Shown: positions 44,577 through 57,160, numbered from the stretch's first letter. The stretch: 64,000 nt of DNA from Rapana venosa (GCA_028751875.1 CM054135.1:1782560-1846559), one strand, 5' to 3'. The notes: a model not told the origin generated them from the letters alone. Made by a program: numbers and translations.

Positions 44577-45852
44577 TTATTAACCACTCACGGGATCTTT
44601 TCAGGATATCACAAATCGTGCCATCTCTACAACCAGCAGGGTTTGCAGAGCAGTTGTGATAAAGGTTGTAACCTGTCCAAAGATCCAGTTAGGGTCAAAA
44701 CAGTCAACGTCTATTTTCAGAAATGAAAAGGTCACTGCATACTCAGCACACAGCCCAATTGGGAAAAAAACATTGATTGCTGCTCACTTCAAGTACCCCT
44801 CTACTGCCAACCACTTCCCTCCTCCAATATCAACCATCTGCAAGCCAGTAAACCATACCTATCACCTAAGCATTTGGTTTTAACTTACATAGATGTCCAT
44901 GCTCTTTGAAAGCCACATTCTCAGTTTTAAAGGCGCCCGGCTCATATGGAAAAAGTTGAATGAGCCTACTCCTTTGACAAGTGTGAAGGGGTGTGGTGTG
45001 TGTGTGTGTGTGTTTCAGCTAGGTCAAATGCAATGAATTCCCCCCCTGTCTGTGAAAATGGACTAGTCCACATGATGTTTGCCCACAACCCCTCTCAGTC
45101 TAATCTTTGCAGCTGAATGTGTTTGGAAAAGGACTCGAGGGTAAGCAGGCTGTGGAACTACAATCCTCAAATCAAGGACTTCTTCATCAGCAATGCATTT
45201 GACTTTTGTGTGTGGAAAAGGATTTTCAACTACCATTAAAGGCATATATTGGTATATCATTATATATTTAATCAAACTTGAAAAACGAGATAAACATTTC
45301 AGAGTCTTGTTTACCAATAACAACAACAGCAACAACAACAAAAACAATTTAGTAGACATCTTTTAGTCTTGCAATACTATGGCACTAGGTGTTTATTCTG
45401 GTACAGTGCCCACTGCTTCTCAATGTCTCCCTTTAGTTCCCCAGCCAAAGTTCATGACCTGCAGCTGGCAGCGTGTGGATATAAATAAATAAACAGGGCA
45501 AAAGGAAAGGCAGCACTAGCCGCTTGCAGCTGTAGCCATGTTCAGCCCTAAATTGCCCTTGTGTCTTTCACACCTCCTCTTGCACAGTGAATTGTCAAAA
45601 AACGACAAGCAAAGCACACTTTAAAATGAGCTTTAAACGAGCTTTCTTTTGACTCAAAACTCCATACACTTTATTTCATACTAGTTGATGTGACAGCAGT
45701 TCAAACAGACATGAAGATAAACAGGAGAGGTGCAGGCAGAAACACAATCACAGAAAACAGACATTTCTAACTCTCTCGAAAAAAGCAGCCGTTAATATTA
45801 TATAAACAATGAACATAGAGAAAACATTGAACATGTCTGCATGCAGACTAAC
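44573..45852. other. No gene recognised; possible intron or intergenic host DNA
   Basis: Unlike its neighbours this stretch has no recognisable repeat, apart from a CAACAACAA run near 45,320-45,345. Some splice-like signals occur on the minus strand (for example CTAT|GTAAGT near 44,888) but no exon could be closed with matching signals and phase. Confidence 0.35.
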
Positions 45853-45987
45853 CTTTTTGGGAGGCTGCCACATTGAACCTGTTGGCAGAACGAGGCCAGA
45901 AATAAACACACCGTAGCAGCTACCAAGCGCCAGCAGCGTGAGAGGCAGTGTGATGGAGAGCGTGGGGTGAGAGTCTGGGGCAGTCAT
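45853..45987 (-). CDS. Candidate first coding exon of a membrane protein
   Basis: ATG at 45,987, 45 open codons, ending AAAAAG|GTTAGT, a good 5' splice site in phase 0. The predicted N-terminus MTAPDSHPTLSI leads into a hydrophobic segment (TLPLTLLALGSCYGVFISGL) and then GSMWQPPKK. It looks like a signal anchor or first membrane helix. G+C is clearly higher than in its flanks. I do not recognise the family and could not find the second exon. Confidence 0.33.
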
Positions 45988-46412
45988 TAGTGTCAGTTAT
46001 CTGACTTCTCTATAAACACTCCTGCTGGTCAGGCGTTACAGCACGTACACAGTCTACTGTTTTATCAGCTTTTAGTGGTATCCTTGCTACAGCTGAAGGT
46101 TTGTTCAGAACCATTTCCCGTACAGCTCATAATTAGAGCCCCCAGAAAAACAGTAGAAAACAGCTGTTTGTCCCGTATCCTCACTGTCATCAAGCAAGAT
46201 ACCCTTTCAAATGGCTCAGGTTTTATTTCACTGCTGTTTCTGATCTATACAAAAAGCATTTTCTGATCTCTGTAGAAATTGTTGTGATCAAATGTGTATC
46301 TACTTATCAGTTCTGTGTTGTGTAAAAAAGAACAAATTGCACACAGGCCTACACTTTGACTTCAAAGCAACACCAAATAAAAACCCAGAAAGAAAACACA
46401 CACACACAAACA
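45988..46412. other. No gene recognised; would be the promoter side of the candidate exon
   Basis: AT-rich, no clear TATA box or initiator assigned. No repeat recognised. Confidence 0.3.
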
Positions 46413-46524
46413 GGATGACAAAATTTACAAAACTGCATATACACGGGAACTAGATTTTTAAAAAAGCACATGAGTGCCTATTCCATTATCCCTTTAAATA
46501 AAAGAATAAGCAAAATAAATAAAC
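46413..46524 (+). mobile_element. SINE A, 3' fragment
   Basis: GGATGACAAAATTTACAAAA to GCACATGAGTGCCTATTCC and an AAATAAAAGAATAAG tail match the 3' third of SINE A; then (CA)n. 5'-truncated, so it has no tRNA head. Confidence 0.75.
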
Positions 46525-47140
46525 ACACACACACTGAGCGCATGTTCACACACAAAACACACACACACACACACACAACACACACAAGCAGACACACACA
46601 CACACAACACACACACAACCCAAAATGGCATAAAATACATGCAGGCATACCCTATACTAACATAAGTGCGTGAGCACAACTCATAGGGCGGTTGTGCACA
46701 CCGCACACATGTAACTACAAGAAGATGCCCGGTACACATGTGCTTGAGAAAACTAACAACTTGAAAACTGACACACAGCCAGGAAGCACCTGGCACATGT
46801 AGGTGCTGTGACCGATCACACACACACACACACACACACGCGCGCGCGCTCACATTGGAGGGATACGCTTACACGCACGACACATATGTGCGCGAACACA
46901 AACCACGCGCAAATGCACACACGCCGCACGCACACACACCACACACATCCCCGCACGCACACTAAAACAAAACACACACACCACACACAGAAAAACAACA
47001 CTCAGCCCCTTTGTTTCTTGGGAGACACCCTGTTTGTAAAAAAAATGTTTAAAATTAGTTAACCAAAATAGTTGTACAACCGTCACCACAAACAAGTAAG
47101 CAGGTACTTAAGTTTTTGTTCACTAAAGTATGAGTACTGT
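46525..47140 (+). repeat. (CA)n-rich segment with short unique pieces
   Basis: (CA)n at 46,525-46,545, 46,556-46,620, 46,816-46,840 and dispersed ACAC/GCAC blocks to 46,990. A GTAGGTGCTGTGACCGATCA word at 46,799-46,818 recurs in nearly the same form at 47,150. Confidence 0.8.
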
Positions 47141-47154
47141 ACAAATAATGTAGG

Positions 47155-49291
47155 TGCTGTGGCCGATCATACACACACACACACACACTCGCGCGCCCGC
47201 GTGATGAGAGTAAGAGATGAGCCATTCAATCCAACAACAGTAGTGAATGATGCAAATTGAGAGGCACTGCTCAAAGAAGAGGAAATTCTGAAACGATGGG
47301 AAGACTATTTTAAAGATCTTTTAAACCCATCTGGAGTACAAGCTTCCAGCTCGCAGTTACCACGTTACAAAGACCAGTTAGAGCTCCAAATCCTTGAAGC
47401 TGAAACAAGAAAAGCAATTAAAACCAGCCCAAAGGGCAAAGCGGCAGGTGATGACGGCATAACAACTGAAGCCATCCTTGCATGCGGAGAAACGGGAGTT
47501 AAGTGGCTCACCATCATCTTCCAGAAAGCATGGGAAGAGAGGAAAGTAGTGGTGCCAATTTGGAAGAAGAAGGGCAGCAAGAGAGACTGCAGCACCTACA
47601 GAGGCATTTCACTTCTGAGCCATGTAGGGAAAATGTATGCAAAGATTCTGGAACAGCGCACAAGAGCCAAAGGAACACCTACTGAGCAATGCCCAGTTTT
47701 GGGTTTTGGAAAGGAAGAGGGGGCACAGATGCCATTTTCGCACTCCGACAGTTGTGTGAAAGAGCCATCGAATACAACCAAGACCTGCATACGATTCGTT
47801 GATCAAGAAAAAGCTTTCGACGAGTCAACAGAGACAAACCTGGAGATTCGGAGCAGTAGAGTTGAAGGGGCAGTTCTTGATAACATCAGAGCAATCTATG
47901 CCAACAGTATGAGCGCAGTCGAACAGCCAGTGGAACATCCGGGCGGTTCTCAGTTACATCAGGGGTCAGGCAAGGCTGGTTTCTCTCTCCCCTTCTTTCG
48001 TGATCTACATGGACCAGATTACAAAGGAAGCCAACCCAGATCCTGAGGCCCTGAACCCAACTATTTTTTGCTGACGACCAGTCTCTGATGAATCAGAACA
48101 AAGCAGCTCTTCAAGAACACACAGACCAACTCAACACAAGCTGCGAGAGGTATGACATGAAGATCAGTATCACCAAAACAGAAGTTATGTATCTATCTAT
48201 CTATCTGTCCCGTAGTCTGACGACCGTGGGGGCACCCTCAAAGACTCAGCAACCAGTTCCCTCCATTCTTCTCTCTGTTCTGCCTTTCTCAGGGTTTTGT
48301 TGAGTTCTAGGCCTGTCCATTCACTGATGTTATCCTCCCAGCTCTTCCTTGGTCTGCCTCTTCTTCTTCCTCCTTGGACAGTGCCTTGCAAAACTGTCTT
48401 TGTAATTCCTTGGGATCTTGTGACATGCCCATACCACTTAAGTTTACGCTTTTTCACGATCGTTAGAAGGTTCTCATAGGGTCCAATGGTTTGCTGGATT
48501 CTGTTATGCACGCTTTCGTTGCTTATGTGGTCTTTGTAGGAGATGCCAAGGAGTCTCCGAAAGCATCTCATCTCCACTGCCTGTACTCTTCTCTCCAAAT
48601 CTGCAGTCAGTTGGAAGTTATGTATGTCAGCAGAAATCCAGGAAAGCTGGACATCAACATCAACAGCACCCAGCTGAAACAGACCAAAGAATTTAAATAC
48701 CTTGGCAGCCTCTTCATTGAAGATGGAAAATTGGACAGAGAGATAGAAACAAGATGCCAGAAAGCGAATGCAGTCAGTTACCAACTCGCCCCCCTTCTAA
48801 AACATCCCAGCATCCCAATGAGCACCAAGGCAAAACTCATCAACGCCATCTTCGTTCCAACACTCACATACCAGTGTCAGACATGGGCCCTAACAAAAGC
48901 CTTAGAGAGAAAATTGGTCACATGTGAAATGCGCTGCCTGAGAAAAGCTGTCAACAAGACCAGACGCGACAAGATCAAGAATGAGGTGATCAGAGACATG
49001 GTCGGACTAACACCAATTCTCCACCATATCGAACAACAAAGGATCAGGTGGTTTGGTCACCTCACTAGAATGCCGCCCAACCAACCAGCCCTACGGGCAT
49101 ACACCATCAAATACAATGGCTGGAAAGCCAGAGGTAGACCAAGGAGACGATGGAGCGACTCCGTGGCTGACACCCTGTGAGCCCATGACCTGTCACTCCA
49201 TCAAGCCTCCCGCCTAGCTGCAGACAGACGTCTGTGTCTCCCCGCGACGCTGAAGGGCACCAGCGGCAGATGAAAGAAGAAGAAGAAGAAG
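47155..49291 (+). mobile_element. 5'-truncated LINE with 14-bp TSD and (GAA)n tail
   Basis: Flanked by ACAAATAATGTAGG at 47,141-47,154 and 49,292-49,305. Coding trace: EEEILKRWEDYFKDLLNP (47,270), KGKAAGDDGITTEAILACGE (about 47,440), VVPIWKKKGSKRDCSTYRGI (47,550), VDQEKAFD (RT motif A, about 47,800), LDNIRAIYANSMSAV, LFADDQSLM-like motif C with a frameshift (about 48,070), ISITKTEVM up to the nested insert, then YVSRNPGKLDININ (48,625) and IRWFGHLTRMP (49,040). Ends with (GAA)n at 49,275-49,291. RTE/Jockey-like, clade not fixed. Confidence 0.85.
48193..48613 (-). mobile_element. LINE 3' fragment nested in the 47-49 kb LINE
   Basis: 12-bp target duplication GAAGTTATGTAT (48,181-48,192 and 48,614-48,625). 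Minus-strand coding for the last about 140 residues of an ORF2: ERRVQAVEMRCFRRLLGISY, KRKLKWYGHVTRSQG, GGRRRGRPRKSWEDNISEWT, then stop and a (GATA)n tail at 48,193-48,205. The excision product would restore the host ORF (TEVM-Y-V). Confidence 0.9.
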
Positions 49292-49305
49292 ACAAATAAT
49301 GTAGG

Positions 49306-49599
49306 AAATCCAGCAGCGAATGATAAATAAGCCTTTTTAAAAAAAAAGATGTCCAGTCGCTAATAGACAGCAAAGAAGGAATGTGTGCTGGCACCGCGAG
49401 ATGCTAGACATGGACCCATGACCGCACGGTGCCTAGATAGCAGCCAGATGGAGTTTAGGTTATGGAGTGAAAGTTCCAGCTGCCAACTAAAGAGTCGGGT
49501 TTTCCTGTTTTGAGCAGGTGTGTGCCAGGTGTGGCTGGCCAGTCTGATGCAGGAGCGAAAGTCTCTGGGGAAAAGGGCACAGATGAAGTCTGACTCTGG
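49306..49599. other. No gene recognised
   Basis: Unique-looking sequence between the LINE TSD and the tail of the next LINE; may include its 3' UTR. Confidence 0.3.
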
Positions 49600-52500
49600 T
49601 CTGTCTTCCTAGGCTGCAGCCTTTCTTCTCATTGTCTTTGCCTCGTGCTGCTGAACAGGTGTCTCTTCAAACTTGGAGAGGCCTTTCTGCACAGTCAGTC
49701 TCCAATCTGACCATTCAAGAGCTGTTTCTTCCAAATTGTTCTGGGTGATGTTCAGAGCTTTTAAATACCTCTGGCACATGTTTTTAAATCCACAGCTGTG
49801 GCCTGTTTGTGGAACATTTTCTTTGCTCAAGTTCTCCATAGAGGAGGTCTCTAGAGATCCATCCATTGTCCATGCACATGGCATGGCTAATCCACTGCAT
49901 GTGTCTCTGATACAGCAGTGTATACATGCTGATGCATCCAGATCTTTCCAGGACAGTGTGGTTTGAGACCTTGTCTTGCCAGGTGATATTCAGGATACAT
50001 TGGAGGCAACACATGTGAAAAGTACTGACCTTATGCTCTTGTCGGGCACACAAAGTCCAAGGCTAGCTGCCATATCGGAGGGTGCTCACAGCGCAGGCTC
50101 CTTAGATCTGGATTTTTGTGTACTCAGCTTGCTGTTGTTCCATGATTTCTTTGTCCGTGCTTGTTAAGCTCTGCATCAAGTTAGAGGGTGTCTGATATAA
50201 TGTGCCCAGGTACAGGAAGTAATTGGACGACATCCAGTTCATGGTCATTGATGTTGATGGCTGAGGAAGAGTCAACATCCTATCCTATTTTTTGTGCTAT
50301 CTTCAAGAAAATGGTAAGCCCAAAGACTTGGCAGGCATCACTGAAGCAAGTCATGAGCTGCTGTAGATCCTCAGCTGAGTGGCTGGTTACTGCTGTGTTG
50401 TATGCAAAGAGAAAGTCATGCAGGCACCTCAGCTGGACTTGATTCTGGCTCTTAGTCAAGAGAGGTTGAAGAGCTTTCCATCTGACCTGGTTTGAAGGTA
50501 GATACTTTTTCACTGCAAGACCAAATGCGTGTTTCAGCATCACAGCACAGAATATTCCAAACATGGTGGGATCCAGGACACAAACCTATTTCATTCATCT
50601 CTATATGTTGAAGGCAGCTTATTTAAGCCATCAAAGACAATGGTGCCTTTTATGTCTTCATGGAAGGATCTGAAGACATTGAGAAGTTTGGGTGGACATC
50701 CAATTTTGGGAAGGATCTTGAAGAGGCTACCCCTACTGACCAGATCAAAAGCCTTTGTGAGGTCTGTGAAGGTTATGAAAAGTGCCTGCATTTGGTTCCT
50801 ACATTTCTCCTAAAGTTGTTTGAGGCAGAAGATCATGTCTATAGTGGATCTGTTGGCACATAAATCACACTGCAACTCAGTATAGACTATCTCTGCAAGT
50901 ACTTCTTCAATGATGCTGAGGAGGGATATGATGTGATAATATTATTGCAATCACTTCTGTCACCTTTTTTTTGTATAGTGTGACGATGTGGCATCCCTCA
51001 TGTCCTGTGGTGCGCTGCCTTCACTCCAATAGTAATAAGGATTTCACGAAACTTGGTGATAAGTGTCTTTGCATCACTTCAGTACTGTGGCAAGAGTACT
51101 ATGTTTCCCAGGTGCCTTGCCAGAGACAAGACAGTCCAGGGTTTTACTGAGTTTATCTATGATTATTTCTCTGTCAAGGTCTTCCAGCTCTGGTAACGTT
51201 CTAAGGCATTCAGGGCATCTTCTGTGACTATAATGTTTATTTTCCCTCGCGTATAGCTTAGTGTAGTGTTCTACGCAGTGCTCCATCTTTTGTTTTCTGT
51301 CTTGAGCCACCTCTTAGTAGCTGATTTCAAAGGGGCAGTTTTCTTTTGCATTGGGCCCAATGCCTGCTTTTTTTAGCTATCATACATCACCTTCATGTTG
51401 CCTGTGTCAGCTGTTATCCGAATTTGGGAGCAGAGCTGAATCCAATAGTCACTGGCGCATTGCCTGGCAGACTGCCAAACTTTGTGCAAGCAGCATGCAG
51501 AACCTGAGATTCTGACCCCTGGGGCTTAGTTTGTATGCTGTCAAGGCATTTCTCGTGGCCTCAATGACTGACATCATTTCTTCTGTGTGGGCTACAAATC
51601 AGTCAGCTAACTTGCTGGTCTGTTTTCCAAAGGTGGACATGGAGGCATTGTAGACAGCATCTCTGAAGTGTTACCATCATTCTTGGGCATTAGCAATGGG
51701 CACAGAATACTCCAATATACACATGTAAACGCTTCCATTTTTACTTGATCATGTGTTTTGCTGGGGTTGATGCAAGGTCCGCCCTCCTTTCTCATGAGAT
51801 GCATTGTCTTCGCACAGAGGTTCACATTGTTGCACAAAAGAGTGGTCAGTATAACAACTGGCACACTGGTAGCTGTGAGTGATCTTGATGCTGAAAAGGT
51901 TGACACATCTTGTGAGGATCAGGTCAAGCTGATGCCATTGTTTGGATTGTAAGGTCTCCAGGAGTCTCAATGCTGCGGCTTTGTGGTAAAGAAAGTGTTA
52001 CTGACACACAAAACATGATAACAGCTTAGTTCCAGCAGGCGCTGGTCATGCCTTTTCATGTTCCCAGTGCCAAACTGACCCGAGCAGGTGGGCCAGGATT
52101 TGTGATTGCTATGTTCTCTGGCTAAGTTGTGGATGATGAACAGTAGTTGTTTGTCAGAAATTCTTCTTACAGCAGCACTCAGGTCATCATAAAACATGTC
52201 TTTTGCTTTTGCTGTGGATGCCAAAGTTGGTGCATAAGCACTGATTTCACTAACTGGTCACTAGGAAGTTTGGTGTTGGAGAGACAGGATAAGCTCTGTT
52301 CCTTCTGCAGGTGGCAATGTGGACCCCAGCAAGTTTCTATCTGCTAATGCCACACTGTGTTGTCTGACCTCGTCTGATGATTTTCCCTGCCAGAACAGGA
52401 TGAAGAATCTCTCTTCATCACAGATCCTATATCTGGGAGCCTATTTTTTTGAAGGATGACAATTTTCATTTGCAGTCTGTTCAGTTCTCTTTCAATGACA

Positions 52501-53240
52501 GCTGTCTTGTGAGAATCAGTTCACTTCTTGCAGATCATCAAAAAAGCCTGGTGTCATTTTCCTTACGTTCCACATGTCAGATTCCTGGGCAGTTCTCTTT
52601 ATCTGTTGCCTGTGCACAGGTATCTACCCGCTTGTCCGTTTTCACTCTAAACCCCACACACCCTGTGAGGCTAACTGACCATGGCGGGGCAGTACCTTAT
52701 CGGCTGGGGTCTGCCCAGCTTAAGGTGGACGGTAGCTGCCCAGTCAGATATGATGACTTCTCCCACCATTGAAAGCAGCCCCTGATGTCTGACTCTAATT
52801 TTCTATTGAGTATGCAGACTTATAACTGGTATACTGGTATTTCCCGTGTTGTACTGACGCTGCAAAGTAAAGCTGGAGTGGCCTCTTCAGAGCGCAAAGC
52901 CTGGGTAAGTAGGTACAGTAAGCAAGCTGTTACCTATTAAGTTGAACCCTCCCCCCCACCTCCACATTGCTGGAATAGTCCATTGGAAAGACAATCACCG
53001 ACACTATGATTCCAGTGCCATCGCACAAGTTGCTAGAACGTTGCTGTATACAGCCTCAAACTGCCTTGGGGGCTCCTATTCCCGATTTTTCCTCAGGGCT
53101 GACTCCTAAAGCCTTTCCTATGAATGGGTATGGCCGCAAGGCAGCAGATGTTTGAAATCAGAGTTGTTCTTCTCTTAGATGAACTGTCTTCCCAGGTTGA
53201 TGAGCTCCAACTACCCAAATTACCAGTAGCAGAGAGACCT
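49600..53240 (-). mobile_element. RTE-like (BovB/craniofacial-type) LINE, near full length but decayed
   Basis: Minus strand from about 53,240. Leader with GCCTTGCGGCCATACCCATT (53,130-53,150). Endonuclease traces KTAVIERELNRLQMKIVILQ (about 52,500), STAKAKDMFYDDLSAAVRRI (52,215), FGTGNMKRHDQRLLEL (about 52,050), KQWHQLDLILTR (51,935). Linker HYTKLYARENKHY (51,260). RT motif A TDLTKAFDLVSRGSLFKILP (50,770-50,710), LGCPPKLLN-like text; motif C is FAYNTAV in place of FADD (about 50,420), and LLYQRHMQWISHAM (49,900) near the C-terminus. Stops and shifts throughout, and the catalytic pair is lost, so it is inactive. Confidence 0.78.
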
Positions 53241-53299
53241 CTGACCTGACTAACAACAACGAAAATAACAATAACTACAACAACACTGGTCATGCACGT

Positions 53300-54010
53300 T
53301 AGACTTAAAGAAGATAGAACAGCATGAAGCTGCTATGGACTGGTTAGAAAAGTGGGTTTGTTCCATGTCAACAGTAGTCAATGCATACCATTATCATTCT
53401 TTCCAAACTGACTTGCTGCTATTAAGATTTCTTGTTCCCCGTGGAGGATGCAAGGGGAGGCGGAGTTAAGTCTAAATAGCATCCCCACCTTCTGGAAATA
53501 ACGTGCTAGGAATTCCCTCTTTTCTATCCCTATCTGTCTCTGCCTTGTTCACTTTCTTTATGTCACATCCTTCTTGTCCATTTTCTACCCTGTAGGTCCA
53601 TTCTTCTGCCTTTCTTCTGCCCAGTTTCCCGGCAGACTTAAAAGATGATAATTCTCTCTCATGCCCGAAACAGGACGGCAGCGCACCACATGTTTGCCAT
53701 GTTAGACACGTGTAGCTGCTGTCTGAGCGGTCGACCACGATGAGGAAGACTTCCTGAATTGACATTTGCTTCAGGGCATGTTGAATGGTTGTTCTAAGTC
53801 GAAAATTAGTTTGGCTTTTTCTTTGGCTTATTTGTCAGCTTGCCCTGTTTTCCTTCTTTGTGTTTATGGCAGAAATCATCATTATGTATACATGCACACA
53901 CACACACGCACGCACGCACGCACACACACACTCATGTGGTTATGAGCATGTGCACGTGCGCAATGTACACTCAAGCACCTACACAAACATTTAACACACC
54001 AACATAGGGA
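53300..54010. other. No gene recognised; (CA)n at 53,895-53,935
   Basis: No motif-bearing ORF. A short (CA/CGCA)n microsatellite precedes the SINE. Confidence 0.4.
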
Positions 54011-54365
54011 GGACGGAATAGCCTGGTGGTTAGAGTGATGCGCTCGTGATCTTCTGACACGGTTTCGAATCTCGTTCAAGAGGATGTGCTGACTCCACTC
54101 TCCCCAAAAGTCTTTCGGGTGAGGTTATTAAGTGACGTCCTGTGTGCGACCTCACGCAGAACATCTTGCGCATACGTTAATACCCGTTCCAATTTTCGGA
54201 CGAGTAGGCCATTGTATTGCGGTTGTAACGAATGAAAAAAACAACTGCATACACATGGGGACTAGATGTACAAAAATGCACATGAGTACTTATTCCATTA
54301 TTACCGAAATAAAAGAATAAAGAAATAAATAAAAATAAATAAATGAAAAAATAAAAAAATAAATA
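54011..54365 (+). mobile_element. SINE A, full-length plus-strand copy
   Basis: tRNA-like head GGACGGAATAGCCTGGTGGT with A box TGGTTAGAGTG (54,029-54,039) and B box GGTTTCGAATC (54,061-54,071). Then the core (AAGTCTTTCGGGTGAGG), GTGTGCGACCTCACGCAGAA, ATGTACAAAAATGCACATGAG and TTATTCCATTATTAC, and an (AAAT)n tail to 54,365. RNA polymerase III transcription is expected from the internal A and B boxes. Best plus-strand reference for the family. Confidence 0.88.
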
Positions 54366-54415
54366 TGTAATGCGTGTGTGTTTACTCTCATACACTATGT
54401 GCTTCTGAAACACTT

Positions 54416-54515
<100 letters not shown>

Positions 54516-54519
54516 CTCT

Positions 54520-55199
<680 letters not shown>

Positions 55200-55390
55200 C
55201 ACCAGTGTTCTCCCCATCCCTTCCTACAATACTCACGACAAGTACCGTCGACGTCACACACGCTTTCGCTCTGACAGAAGCTGCTTTTCTCTCCAGCACA
55301 CACCTCCCCTTCCTCCAGAACTGAAAGAAATATTGAACAACAATATTGATGATGACTGCGTAGTGGGTAAGCTTAAGAGACCGGGGAGGT
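55200..55390 (+). other. Short open segment of unknown origin
   Basis: One frame is open from the (GA)n through KYRRRHTRFRSDRSCFSLQH, PPLPPELKEILNNN and VVGKLKRPGRF. It is basic and looks coding-like, but has no recognised motif, no start codon of its own and no clear splice pair except a possible GTGGGTAAGC donor at about 55,360. Could be an exon or an old LINE leader. Confidence 0.25.
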
Positions 55391-55520
55391 TTTCTTCTTA
55401 TTGTTCTTGTTGTTCTTGTTGCTCTTCTTGTTCTTTCTTGTTGTTTTTGTTCTTCTTCTTCCTTTTATGATTCTTATTCTTATTCTTCTTATTTTTATGA
55501 TGATGATGGTGATGATGATG

Positions 55521-55523
55521 ATA

Positions 55524-55587
<64 letters not shown>

Positions 55588-55590
55588 TAT
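55521..55590. repeat. 70-bp perfect palindrome built from (GAT)n and (ATC)n
   Basis: Arms 55,521-55,555 and 55,556-55,590 are exact reverse complements with no spacer; the centre is GATATC. Part of a larger trinucleotide tract (55,499-55,590). Confidence 0.93.
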
Positions 55591-55616
55591 TATCTGAGTG
55601 TCGATTGACTACAACG

Positions 55617-56869
55617 TGAGTTAAACTACCCTTGTCAACACCTTAAACACAATTCTACTCGCTTCTGACTTGGGGACAATCTCCCTTCTCACTCTACTCG
55701 ACTTATCTGCGGCCTTCGACACTATTGACTATTCTATTCTTCTCTCCCGTCTTAAAAAAAAAGCTTGGTGTTACTGGTGCAGCCCTTACCTGGTTTAGTT
55801 CATACCTTACCGACCGATTCCAGACAGTCACAGTAAATAAGATTCAGTCAGTACCTGACAAACTGGAATGTCAATTTCCGCAGGGATCTGTTCTGGGCCC
55901 TGTTCTTTTTACCCTCTACGCTGCTCCATGGTCCCATATAATTAGCCGTCACCAGATCAACCATCATTTTTATGCAGATGACTCCCAGATTCTAGGCAGC
56001 GACACTCCTGAAAATCTGCCTTCTCTTTTGACTAATATGGCCCACTGCTTTCAAGATATCCAAAAATGGATGATCCAAAACAAGTTACAGCTAAATGCAG
56101 ATTAAACGGAAACCATGCTTGTAGGGACCAAACACAAACTCTCTTCTATTACAACAGCTTCAATACAATTTGGCAATGCATCAGTCCCTCTACTGCTGTA
56201 AATTATCTAGGGGCCATTATTGACAACTCACTCTCAATGCAGAAATTCACCACGCAGACCTGCCAGTCATGCTGCTATCAATTACAGCGTATTAGTACAA
56301 TCCGAAAGCACCTGTTCACAGATGCAACATCCAAACTCGTTACGTCTCTCATTCTTTTACGTCTAGACTATTGCAATTCTCTTTTGGCTTGTCTGCCAGT
56401 ATCATCAATCCACTCTCTACAACATATTGAAAATTCTGCAGCTCCACTAGTCCTCAGAAAGAAAAAAAATTAGAGCACATTACCCCTCTCTTGCGATCTC
56501 TCTATTGGCTGCCTGTGCCACAGAAAGTAAACTATAAGATCAGGACCCTCTGTTACAAATGTATCCACAAAACAACACCCTCTTACCTCTGTGAATGTCT
56601 TCACTTGTACACTCCTTCTCGTTCCCTCAGCTCTGCTGCAGATACCTTGTCCTTACGAATACCTAGATTCAACCAAGCCACAGTCGGCCGTCGCTCTTTA
56701 TTTCTGGTCCATCGATCTGGAATGACCTCCCTCTCTCTCTTCGCAAAAGCCTTCTTTTGACACTTTAAAATCCAGTCTCATGACATTTATTTCAAACCTA
56801 GGAATTTCCTCTTCTGCTTCATCTCAGTTTTCCTTGCCTTCAACACCTGAGATTCTATCAGGTTTGTCG

Positions 56870-56955
<86 letters not shown>

Positions 56956-57160
56956 GTGTGTGTGTGGGAGAGAGAGAGAGAGGGATAGAGAAAGTGCGTA
57001 CGTGCGTGCACATTTGGACTTGTTGAAACTATTAATTGTAACTGGTTGTATGACTGTGTAAGAATGAGTTGAGTGCACGCGCTTCGATTTGTTTCTATAA
57101 GATATAGCGCTACATAAATTCCATTTATTATCATTATTACTATTATTAGTATTATTAACC
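55617..57160 (+). mobile_element. Second L2-like LINE, 5'-truncated, with RT C-terminal half
   Basis: Starts in the RT just before motif A (LLTLLDLSAAFDTIDYS, about 55,690-55,740). It continues through [38 protein letters not shown], motif C HHFYADDSQILGS (55,960-56,000), a premature stop at 56,103, LGAIIDNSLSMQKF, LVLRKKK, LRSLYWLPVPQKVNYKI and GRRSLFLVHRSG. It has (GT)n at 56,872-56,967 and (GA)n, then GCGCTTCGATTTGTTTC, TAGCGCTACATAAATTCCAT and (ATT)n ending near 57,160. Same family as the 3.6-11.2 kb element, and it lacks the 2A insertion. Confidence 0.87.

Noticed and set aside
45063..45359. 98-residue minus-strand ORF ending GVVGKHHVD
   Set aside because: The N-terminal poly-Leu comes from a CAA repeat and there is no acceptor site to join the C-terminal half to the exon at 45,853. 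Possible, but unsupported.
54011..54080. tRNA gene
   Set aside because: A and B boxes are present, but the sequence continues into the SINE A body and tail, and the cloverleaf is degenerate. The same holds at 35.8, 40.95, 43.5 and 63.05 kb.
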